This document shows positions 51,986 to 59,142 of a DNA stretch of 64,000 nt, in pieces. Under the pieces are notes generated by a model. It ran no database searches, was not told the origin of the DNA, and was given only the letters and a program-made list of their open reading frames with translations. Origin of the DNA: Natronorubrum bangense (GTDB taxonomy: Archaea; Halobacteriota; Halobacteria; Halobacteriales; Natrialbaceae). The stretch covers positions 2,418,001-2,482,000 of the forward strand of contig NZ_CP031305.1 in NCBI RefSeq assembly GCF_004799645.1. Direction: 5' to 3'. Both the position numbers and the translations under genes were made by a program. Each line of letters starts with the position of its first letter. Positions within the stretch are counted from its first letter, which is position 1.

Positions 51986-53794
51986 TCAGACCCGTTCCCA
52001 GCTGATTTCGACCTCGAGATCGTCTCGAACCAGCTGTGAGACGTGACAGCCCCGTTCGCCGAGATCAATGAGTCGATCAAGGGTGTCGTCGTCGGCATCG
52101 GACTCGAGTTGAACCGTCGCTTCAAGCTGTTCGACACCGCCGTGTTCTGGCTCAGCCGTCGTCGTGACGTCGATCGCGCCGATCGGCGTGTCGCGCTTGC
52201 CGGCCTGGAACCGGATGCTCAGTGAGAGACACGCAGCGAGCGAGCCGAGGAAGACGTCGACCGGCGTCGGCCCCGTTTCGGTGCCGCCGGCCTCCTCGGG
52301 CTCGTCGTAGCCCCACTCGAACGAGCCGGCTTCGATCGTCCCGGCCATGCCGTCGGGGTTGCGTGCCGTGACCGTGCGCTCGGGCATCTCCGTTGGCGCG
52401 CCCGCTTCTGTGCCGGCCCCGGCGCTGATTTCATCGGGCAGCAGCGCCCATGGCTCCTCGAGGTGTTCGACGAGGCTCTCAAGGAAGCGGGCGGCGTCAG
52501 CCCCGTCGACGATGCGGTGGTCGAAAGAGAGATCGAGCGGAAGCTGTCGTCGCCACTCCACCTCGTCGTTCGACCCACGTGTGGGGACCTCCGAAATCGC
52601 GTTGACGCCGAGGATGGCGACCTGCGGCGGGTTGATGACCGGGTCGAACGACTCGACGCCGAGGACGCCGAGGTTCGTCACGGTAAACGTCCCACCCTGG
52701 AGGTCGTCCATCGTGTACTCGCCCTCGAGGGCCGATCCAACGAGGTCGCGCCGTTCGTCGGCGATCGTTGCGAGTGACTTGCTCCCCACGTCACGCAACA
52801 CGGGTGCGATCAGCCCGTGTTCGACGTCGACGGCGAGACCGACGTTGTGTTCCGCCCAGAGCGTGTGGACCTCGTCCTCGAACGTCGCGTTGAATTCGGG
52901 ATGGTCCTCGAGCGTCGCCGAGATGGCGAGCACGAGCAGATCCTGAATCGAGACATCGGTCTCGAGGGCGTCGTCCGCGGCGTCGGTGGCGTCGAACAGC
53001 GCCTCGGCGTCGGCCTTGCGGTGGACTGTGACGTGCACGGCTTCCCGATAGCTCTCGCCGAGGCGGGCGGCGATGGTCTGGCGCATCCCGCTGAAGGGGC
53101 GTGTGTCGACCGGCGTTCGATCGCCGCTGCCGGCCGCATCTTCCACGTCGTCTTCAGTGATCGACCCCTGATACCCCGTCCCCTCGACGGTCGTCAGATC
53201 GACGCCGAGTTCGTCGGCGCGCTTGCGTGCCCGCGGGGAGGCGTTGACGTCCGCTTCGGCGGCCCCACCTGATTCGGCGGCCGCCTCGACGTCGTCTTCG
53301 GTGATCGAGCCCTGATACCCCGTCCCCTCGACGGTCGAGAGGTCGACCTCGAGTTCAGCGGCGCGCTCGCGAGCCCGTGGCGAGGCCTGCACCTCGCTGT
53401 CGGCCGTGTCCGTCGCGGCTGCCGTCTCGCTCGCTGGACCGCTGTCGGCGCTTTCGGCCGCCGATTCGTCGGCTGCTGGCTCCTCGGCCGCTGTCTCGCC
53501 GGTCGCCTCCTCGATATCAGACGACGCCTCCGCCTCGAGGTCGGCAATATCAGCGTCTTCGGGCGCGACGATTCCGATCGGCGTGCCGGGTGGGACCGTC
53601 CCACCCTCCTCGAGATACGTCTCTCTGAGGACGCCGTTCTCTCGAGCCTCGACCTCGGCGATGCTCTTTTCGGATTCGACTTCCGCGATTACCTCGCCCT
53701 CCTCGACGGTTGCACCCGCGTCGATCCGCCACTCGAGCAGTTCGCCTCGCTCCATCTCCAATCCCAGCTTTGGCATCCTGACGATATAAGCCAT
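51986..53794 (-). CDS. E2 acyltransferase fused to a C-terminal OsmC/Ohr peroxidase domain
   Basis: 602 residues in five parts. Lipoyl domain 1-77 with the target lysine K43 in VESEKSIAE. Acidic Ala/Ser linker 80-135. Two E3-binding domains, 137-170 and 185-217, which share EGTGYQGSITEDDVE exactly. Catalytic acyltransferase 228-455 with LSFDHRIVDGADAA (H426, D430). From about 468 to 602 a complete OsmC/Ohr domain: GPTPVDVFLGSLAACLSLSI with peroxidatic C522 and GERGCHVSQLV with C583. OsmC/Ohr proteins reduce organic hydroperoxides, and lipoylated E2 is a known reductant, so the fusion makes sense as a built-in chain. It is convergent with the E1 operon, which lacks an E2. The start is ATG 53794 with a TATA box 23 bases away. 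Confidence 0.9.
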   Translation of the reverse strand: MAYIVRMPKLGLEMERGELLEWRIDAGATVEEGEVIAEVESEKSIAEVEARENGVLRETYLEEGGTVPPGTPIGIVAPEDADIADLEAEASSDIEEATGETAAEEPAADESAAESADSGPASETAAATDTADSEVQASPRARERAAELEVDLSTVEGTGYQGSITEDDVEAAAESGGAAEADVNASPRARKRADELGVDLTTVEGTGYQGSITEDDVEDAAGSGDRTPVDTRPFSGMRQTIAARLGESYREAVHVTVHRKADAEALFDATDAADDALETDVSIQDLLVLAISATLEDHPEFNATFEDEVHTLWAEHNVGLAVDVEHGLIAPVLRDVGSKSLATIADERRDLVGSALEGEYTMDDLQGGTFTVTNLGVLGVESFDPVINPPQVAILGVNAISEVPTRGSNDEVEWRRQLPLDLSFDHRIVDGADAARFLESLVEHLEEPWALLPDEISAGAGTEAGAPTEMPERTVTARNPDGMAGTIEAGSFEWGYDEPEEAGGTETGPTPVDVFLGSLAACLSLSIRFQAGKRDTPIGAIDVTTTAEPEHGGVEQLEATVQLESDADDDTLDRLIDLGERGCHVSQLVRDDLEVEISWERV

Positions 53795-53796
53795 GA

Positions 53797-53808
53797 AATA
53801 CCATACCA
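53797..53808 (-). promoter_or_regulatory. Element shared with the acoA promoter
   Basis: TGGTATGGTATT on the minus strand, 3 bases before ATG 53794, matching 11 of 12 bases of the element at 48292-48303. Confidence 0.45.
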
Positions 53809-53815
53809 TAACAAT

Positions 53816-53825
53816 CACATAAAGC
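53816..53825 (-). promoter_or_regulatory. TATA box of the E2-OsmC gene
   Basis: GCTTTATGTG on the minus strand, 22-31 bases before ATG 53794. Confidence 0.5.
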
Positions 53826-54072
53826 GTGCCGGTAGCTCCGTGGTCGCGAGACAGTCCTGGCGGCGCTGGTCGAAGTGGCCAGTATGGACTCGACACTCGG
53901 TTATCGAATACGCATAGTTTCGCATGATCTTTCCATAAGGTTCACACAGTCGTGCTGGGTACTGGATGATTGTTCATTCTTCACGATAGATATATGGTAA
54001 TGTATAGCAAAGGCTTTAGGTTCAGTAGGGCAAAATTCCGGTACGGTTGGCCCACAGGCCACTGATTTACCT

Positions 54073-55977
54073 ATGAGCGACGACGAACTCATCTGGCGAA
54101 TCGCAGGCGGTTCCGGAGACGGAATCGACTCGACGAGCCAGAACTTCGCAAAAGCGCTGATGCGCTCGGGGCTCGACATCTTTACTCACCGCCACTATCC
54201 GTCGCGGATCCGCGGTGGCCACACGTACGTCGAGATTCGGGCCGCAGACCACGAGGTACAGTCACGCGGGGACGGCTACAACTTCCTGCTCTCGCTGGGC
54301 GACTCCTTCGCCCGCAACCCGCAGGAAGAGGCCTACTACGGCAACGAAGAGATCAAGCCACTCTCGGAGAACCTCGACGAACTCCGAGAGGGCGGGATCA
54401 TCGTCTACGACGAGGGCCTCATCAGCGAGGACGACGTCGAGGCGATCAACCTCGAGGAACGTGCCGAGGAAAACAACTGGCACGTCTTCCCGGTCGACCT
54501 TCGTGGCCTCGCCAAAGAACACGGCCGAGAAGTCATGCGTAACACCGCTGGGGTCGGTGTCACGGCCGCGCTGCTCGATATGGATCTCGAGCACATCGAG
54601 AATCTGATGTCGGACGCGATGAGCGAGGACATCCTCGAGTCGAACCTCGAGATTCTCCACGAAGCCTACGAGATGACCCTCGAGGAGTACGACTTCGAGC
54701 ACGAGCTGCGTGCCCCCGAAGGCTCCCACGAGACCGAGCAGGCGCTGCTGTCGGGCTCGAACGCGATCGCCTACGGTGCGATCGACGGCGGCTGTCGGTT
54801 CATCTCCGGCTACCCGATGACGCCGTGGACGGACGTCTTCACCATCCTCAGCCAGAACTTCCCCGACATGGGCGGGATCTCCGAACAGGTCGAAGACGAG
54901 ATCGCGGCCGCCGCACTGGCCGTCGGTGCCAGCCACGCTGGCGTCAAGGCCATGTCCGGCTCCTCCGGCGGTGGCTTCGCGCTGATGTCCGAGCCGCTCG
55001 GCCTCGCCGAGATGACCGAGACGCCGCTCGTGCTCGTTGAGTCGATGCGTGCCGGTCCCTCGACCGGGATGCCGACCAAGCCCGAACAGGGCGACCTCGA
55101 GTTCGTGCTCTACACGAGCCAGGGAGACTCCTCACGCGTCGTCTTCGCACCCGGCACCATCGAGGAGGCCTACGAGCAGACACGACTCGCCTTCGACATC
55201 GCCTGGGAGTACCAGATCCCGACGATCATCATCTACGACCAGAAGCTCTCCGGCGAGAACACGAACGTCGACGTCGAGTTCTTCGACCGCGAGCCCGAAC
55301 CCGGACTGGGCACGACGCTGACCGAGGACGAGCTCCTCGAGGCAGCCCACGACGCTTCCGGCAAGTTCGAACGCTTCGGCTACGATGACAACGAGAAGAA
55401 CGTGAGCAAACGGTCGCTGCCCGGCCAGAAAGGCGGGCGCTACCTCGCGACCGGGAACGAACACTCGCCCGTTGGCCACATCAGCGAAGATGCGGACAAC
55501 CGGGTCTACCAGATGACGCGCCGTATCGAGAAACTCGACTCCATCCGCGAGGAACTCGACGAGGAACACCCCTCGAACCAGACCTACTACGGCGACGAGA
55601 CGGCCGACTACGGCATCATCACGTGGGGCTCGAGCCACGGTGCCGTTGCCGAGGCCGTCGAGCGCCTGAACGATGACGGCCACTCGGTCAAAGGCATCAC
55701 CGTCTCCGACATGATGCCGTTCCCAGAGGCCGAGATGACCGAGTTCTTGGAGAGCGTCGACGAGGCGATGGTCGTCGAGATGAACGCGACTGCCCAGTTC
55801 CGCGGCCTCATCCAGAAGGAACTCGGTCGCTTCGGCGAGAAACTGACCAGCCTCCTCAAGTACAACGGCAACCCGTTCGAACCTGCCGAGGTCGTCGAGG
55901 GCTACGAGGTCAACGTCGCCGAAGAGGAGCGTGAACCGACTGCACAGGTCCGAATCGAACCCGCAGCAGGTGACTAA
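54073..55977 (+). CDS. porA: Pyruvate:ferredoxin oxidoreductase, fused gamma-alpha subunit
   Basis: 634 residues. The first 200 are the gamma-type domain (WRIAGGSGDGIDSTSQNFAK, PSRIRGGHTYVEIRAAD), the rest the alpha chain (GSNAIAYGAIDGGCRFISGY, AVGASHAGVKAMSGSSGGGF, RAGPSTGMPTKPEQGD). This two-subunit form is the haloarchaeal enzyme that oxidises 2-oxoacids with coenzyme A and ferredoxin in place of NAD. Sequence from memory of Halobacterium PorA is very similar, which favours pyruvate over 2-oxoglutarate. It is followed by porB after 2 bases and divergent from the E2 gene. The 279 bases between the two starts hold only promoter-like AT-rich sequence. Confidence 0.9.
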   Translation: MSDDELIWRIAGGSGDGIDSTSQNFAKALMRSGLDIFTHRHYPSRIRGGHTYVEIRAADHEVQSRGDGYNFLLSLGDSFARNPQEEAYYGNEEIKPLSENLDELREGGIIVYDEGLISEDDVEAINLEERAEENNWHVFPVDLRGLAKEHGREVMRNTAGVGVTAALLDMDLEHIENLMSDAMSEDILESNLEILHEAYEMTLEEYDFEHELRAPEGSHETEQALLSGSNAIAYGAIDGGCRFISGYPMTPWTDVFTILSQNFPDMGGISEQVEDEIAAAALAVGASHAGVKAMSGSSGGGFALMSEPLGLAEMTETPLVLVESMRAGPSTGMPTKPEQGDLEFVLYTSQGDSSRVVFAPGTIEEAYEQTRLAFDIAWEYQIPTIIIYDQKLSGENTNVDVEFFDREPEPGLGTTLTEDELLEAAHDASGKFERFGYDDNEKNVSKRSLPGQKGGRYLATGNEHSPVGHISEDADNRVYQMTRRIEKLDSIREELDEEHPSNQTYYGDETADYGIITWGSSHGAVAEAVERLNDDGHSVKGITVSDMMPFPEAEMTEFLESVDEAMVVEMNATAQFRGLIQKELGRFGEKLTSLLKYNGNPFEPAEVVEGYEVNVAEEEREPTAQVRIEPAAGD

Positions 55978-55979
55978 CC

Positions 55980-56915
55980 ATGAGTGCATTCAACGCAATC
56001 GGAGAGGAGCGAGAGATCGACCGGGACGAGTTCACCCCCGGTGTCGAACCACAGCCGACCTGGTGTCCGGGCTGTGGTGACTTCGGCGTCCTGAAGTCGC
56101 TGAAGCAGGCCCTCCCGGAAGTCGGCAAGACGCCAGAGGAAGTGCTGACGGTGACCGGGATCGGCTGTTCGGGCAAGTTGAACAGCTATCTCGACACGTA
56201 CGGGTTCCACACCATCCACGGCCGTTCGCTGCCCGTGGCCCGTGCCGCCAAACTCGCCAACCCCGAACTCGAGGTCATCGCCGCTGGCGGTGACGGTGAC
56301 GGGTATGGCATCGGTGGCAACCACTGGATCCACACGGCCCGTGAGAACCACGACATGACCTACATCGTGTTCAACAACGAGATCTTCGGCCTGACGAAGG
56401 GCCAGACCTCGCCAACGAGCCCGAAAGGCCACAAGTCGAAGACCCAGCCATCCGGCAGCGCGAAGACGCCGCTTCGTCCACTGTCGATGTCGCTGAACGC
56501 CGGTGCGAGCTACGTCGCCCGCACCGCCGCGGTCAACCCGAACCAGGCCAAAGAGATCATCAAGGAAGCCATCGAACACGACGGCTTCGCCCACGTCGAC
56601 TTCCTGACCCAGTGTCCAACCTGGAACAAGGACGCACGAGAGTACGTTCCGTACATCGACGTACAGGAGTCTGACGACTACGACTTCGACATTACGGACC
56701 GTCGTGAGGCCGCTGAGATGATGCGCGAGACCGAGGACGTCCTCAACGAGGGCACCGTCCTGACCGGCCGGTACTACGTCGACGAGGACCGCCCGTCCTA
56801 CACCGAAGAGAAGAAGGCCATCGGCGAACTGCCCGACCAGCCACTCGCTGAGCGCTACTTCGACGACGACGCCGAGTGGGAGCGCAGCTACGACCTGCTC
56901 GACCGTCACAAGTAA
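55980..56915 (+). CDS. porB: Pyruvate:ferredoxin oxidoreductase beta subunit
   Basis: 311 residues. It carries thiamine diphosphate and one iron-sulphur cluster: cysteines in PTWCPGCGDFGVLK, VTGIGCSGKLNSY and FLTQCPTWNK, and the TPP motif AAGGDGDGYGIGGNHWIHTA then FNNEIFGLTKGQ. The C-terminal 60 residues after GRYYVDEDRPSYTEE extend the usual beta chain, as in haloarchaeal PorB. In one operon with porA, 2 bases apart. Confidence 0.92.
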   Translation: MSAFNAIGEEREIDRDEFTPGVEPQPTWCPGCGDFGVLKSLKQALPEVGKTPEEVLTVTGIGCSGKLNSYLDTYGFHTIHGRSLPVARAAKLANPELEVIAAGGDGDGYGIGGNHWIHTARENHDMTYIVFNNEIFGLTKGQTSPTSPKGHKSKTQPSGSAKTPLRPLSMSLNAGASYVARTAAVNPNQAKEIIKEAIEHDGFAHVDFLTQCPTWNKDAREYVPYIDVQESDDYDFDITDRREAAEMMRETEDVLNEGTVLTGRYYVDEDRPSYTEEKKAIGELPDQPLAERYFDDDAEWERSYDLLDRHK

Positions 56916-56946
56916 CGGTCGGCAGTACCCTCACTGGACGGTTCCA

Positions 56947-56951
56947 TTTTT
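56947..56951 (+). terminator. U-tract after porB
   Basis: Five T residues 31 bases past the porB stop. Confidence 0.35.
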
Positions 56952-57372
56952 CGCGATGTGGACTGCTTGAGCGAGTACGTAGTCACAACTGCGCCGAAGA
57001 GTTGCCCGAACGGAAACTGCTCGTTACACGGTAAGTACAGACGAGGGTGCGACCAGGATACTTGATCGCAGTACCGGAGAATACCTCGGGGTCCGCCCCG
57101 AAGTATGTTACAGGAGCGGTGAAGTGCGAGACGGTCTCGATGACTGTCGTTCAGCAACTGGTCGAAACCTTCCGAACGCAAGCACTTACCCTCAACCCGA
57201 CGCAGGGACAGGCCGTGTCGCCGGCCACGAGCGAGCCGACCACAGTAGTGTCAGCAGCAATCAGTGATGGGTCTGAACTGGTCGACGGCTTCGCTACCCT
57301 GCTCGAGTCCTTGGAACCCCACAGAGAGAGACTCTCGATCCGTTTTTCCGGATAATCAGAGAAACCGCCGAA
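56952..57372. other. Gap after porAB, no convincing gene
   Basis: About 420 bases. A plus-strand frame from ATG 57140 to 57355 (71 codons, starting MTVVQQLVETFRTQALTLNP) is the only candidate; it has no promoter signal or family and a Ser/Thr-rich composition, so I leave it unassigned. TTTTTCC at 57342 is followed by the leader gene promoter. Confidence 0.4.
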
Positions 57373-57380
57373 TTTATTCA
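57373..57380 (+). promoter_or_regulatory. TATA box of the 26-codon leader gene
   Basis: TTTATTCA, 21-28 bases before ATG 57401, giving a leaderless transcript that begins with the small gene and not with the membrane protein. Confidence 0.45.
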
Positions 57381-57400
57381 TTATCTTGCATAGCGTCGGT

Positions 57401-57481
57401 ATGCCTACACCCATGCAATCGAGCGTGATCTACAGCCAAATCGTACAGTTTCTACCCACCTTCCCCGAGGGCCGCCGATGA
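57401..57481 (+). CDS. 26-residue small gene coupled to the next membrane protein
   Basis: ATG 57401 to TGA 57481, MPTPMQSSVIYSQIVQFLPT then FPEGRR. It overlaps the start of the following gene by 4 bases (ATGA), and the TATA box is at the right distance for ATG 57401. Translation of this mini-gene would therefore carry ribosomes onto the downstream start. It could be a regulatory leader peptide or a small protein in its own right. Support is positional only. Confidence 0.4.
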   Translation: MPTPMQSSVIYSQIVQFLPTFPEGRR

Positions 57482-58323
57482 GCACGTCCTCGAGGGCCGG
57501 CCGCGTCGGCAGCCAGATTCGCAGCAGAGCGGGCCACGGGACATCCCGTGTCCGAAAACCTGCGTTTTACCTTTTGACGGTCGCATTCGTGGCGTTCCTC
57601 CTGTTCGCCTTACGGGAGGCGATGGCGATGGTCGTCACCGCGTGGCTTGGCGGCTACGCCTTCCCCATCCATCGCGTCCATCACGTCATGATCGGCGGTA
57701 CCCTGGCGGTGTTCGTGGCGACGGTCGCCGTGCAGTTGTACCGGCCGTCGAAGCGCGTCGGGGCGTTGCAGGCGGCACTCGCGTTCGCCGTCGCTGCGTT
57801 CGTACTCACTGTGATCGCGTCGGGACTCATGGCCGCCGGTGAGATACTGGTGTTCCTCGTTCCGGTCGTGCTGATCGCCCTGTTGCACCCTGCCCGTGGC
57901 GAACTCCTGCCCCGACTCGAGGGAGCCGACCGCCGCGTCCTCGCCGTCGCGGGCGTCGGCGCGATCGGATTCGCGGCGCTCGCCGTCACCGAGTTCGTCA
58001 ACCACACCACGCTGGCCGACGAGCACGTCACTATGGGCCACTACGAGTTCATGCTGTTCGGACTGGTCTCGATCGGTCTGTTCGGCCTGCTCGGCGCACT
58101 GAAGCCGACTGGATGGCGGATCCCGCTCTACGCTGCCGGCGCACTGGCGCTTCTCTTTGCCGCCAGTTCGCTCGCATTCCCCGGCGGCGAACAGGGTTCG
58201 AGCCTCGGCACCGTCGGCGCGCTCGCAGTGCTACTCTGGGCGATCGCGCTACTCGGCGTGTCGGAGTACGTCGAGCGCGGCGACTCGAGTGAACCGCCGG
58301 CGGACAACGCGGCGTCGGCCTGA
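57478..58323 (+). CDS. Multi-pass membrane protein, unknown
   Basis: 281 residues with about eight membrane helices after a basic N-terminal tail of 27 residues. Conserved-looking histidines sit near the first loop (FPIHRVHHVMIGG) and in the middle (EFVNHTTLADEHVTMGHYEF), which could bind metal or haem, but no known family comes to mind. The gene starts within the stop of the 26-codon mini-gene. TTTTT at 58357 follows its stop. Confidence 0.65.
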   Translation: MSTSSRAGRVGSQIRSRAGHGTSRVRKPAFYLLTVAFVAFLLFALREAMAMVVTAWLGGYAFPIHRVHHVMIGGTLAVFVATVAVQLYRPSKRVGALQAALAFAVAAFVLTVIASGLMAAGEILVFLVPVVLIALLHPARGELLPRLEGADRRVLAVAGVGAIGFAALAVTEFVNHTTLADEHVTMGHYEFMLFGLVSIGLFGLLGALKPTGWRIPLYAAGALALLFAASSLAFPGGEQGSSLGTVGALAVLLWAIALLGVSEYVERGDSSEPPADNAASA

Positions 58324-58356
58324 ACGCGAGACGGGAAGGTTCAGCGACACCACACG

Positions 58357-58361
58357 TTTTT
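58357..58361 (+). terminator. U-tract after the membrane protein gene
   Basis: Five T residues 34 bases past the stop at 58323, just before the tandem arrays. Confidence 0.35.
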
Positions 58362-58438
58362 CCGGGGTCCGAATCACGAGCATTTCCAAGAGTATAGTAG
58401 CCGCTGACCGTCATTACACACCCCACCGCACGACGGGA

Positions 58439-58566
58439 GCGCGGTTCGGAGCGTGCGCGGTTCGGAGCGTGCGCGGTTCGGAGCGTGCGCGGTTCGGAGC
58501 GTGCGCGGTTCGGAGCGTGCGCGGTTCGGAGCGTGCGCGGTTCGGAGCGTGCGCGGTTCGGAGCGA
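58439..58566. repeat. Tandem array of a 16-bp unit, eight copies
   Basis: Unit GCGCGGTTCGGAGCGT repeated head to tail at 58439, 58455, 58471, 58487, 58503, 58519, 58535 and 58551; the last copy differs only in its final base and runs into the next array. The unit is not a multiple of three, so it is not coding. Confidence 0.95.
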
Positions 58567-58858
58567 ACGAAGTGAGTGAGAACCGCGGATAGCGAACGGG
58601 GAGGAACGACCCGTGAGCGAACGAAGTGAGTGAGAACCGCGGATAGCGAACGGGGAGGAACGACCCGTGAGCGAACGAAGTGAGTGAGAACCGCGGATAG
58701 CGAACGGGGAGGAACGACCCGTGAGCGAACGAAGTGAGTGAGAACCGCGGATAGCGAACGGGGAGGAACGACCCGTGAGCGAACGAAGTGAGTGAGAACC
58801 GCGGATAGCGAACGGGGAGGAACGACCCGTGAGCGAACGACGTGAGCGAGAACCGCGG
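58561..58858. repeat. Tandem array of a 54-bp unit, five and a half copies
   Basis: Units start at 58561, 58615, 58669, 58723 and 58777 and appear identical; a partial sixth begins at 58831 with a few changes (GACGTGAGCGAG). Each unit runs GAGCGAACGAAGTGAGTGAG then AACCGCGGATAGCGAACGGG and GAGGAACGACCCGT. All plus-strand frames stop inside a unit; the minus-strand frames stay open but lack a start. Confidence 0.95.
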
Positions 58859-59142
58859 CCAGTTCGATGGGTGTGTAACCCGTTTCCGTTGTTACTATAG
58901 CGACCTGCTACTCATGGAGCCACTCCCATTCACTGTCTATCAAGAGCGGCGTGCTGACGACAACCCTCTATACTCAGCAGGCAACTCCGCTCGTCTATTG
59001 TGGATTTCAATTAACCGGTAGTGCGGAGTCGCTTTCTGCTCACGGCTTCGCCGTTCGTACGGTCGGCGGAACCTTCGGTTCCGCACTATCCTCGAGCGCA
59101 AGCGGGAATGTCCGTCCAGTCAGCCTACTAGGGATACCGGAC
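58859..59142. other. Gap after the tandem arrays, no gene seen
   Basis: 284 bases. GTTACTATAGCGACC is TATA-like, but no acidic frame follows it. Frames are short and of mixed composition. Confidence 0.45.

Noticed and set aside
57140..57355. 71-codon plus-strand frame after porB
   Set aside because: No TATA box at the right distance, Ser/Thr-rich, no family. Mentioned in the gap entry only.
58439..58858. Tandem arrays as a CRISPR
   Set aside because: Copies follow each other directly with no unique spacers, unit lengths are 16 and 54, and no cas genes are present.
58561..58858. 54-bp array as a repeat-protein gene on the minus strand
   Set aside because: The unit is a multiple of three and minus-strand frames stay open, but there is no start codon or promoter and the neighbouring 16-bp array breaks any frame.
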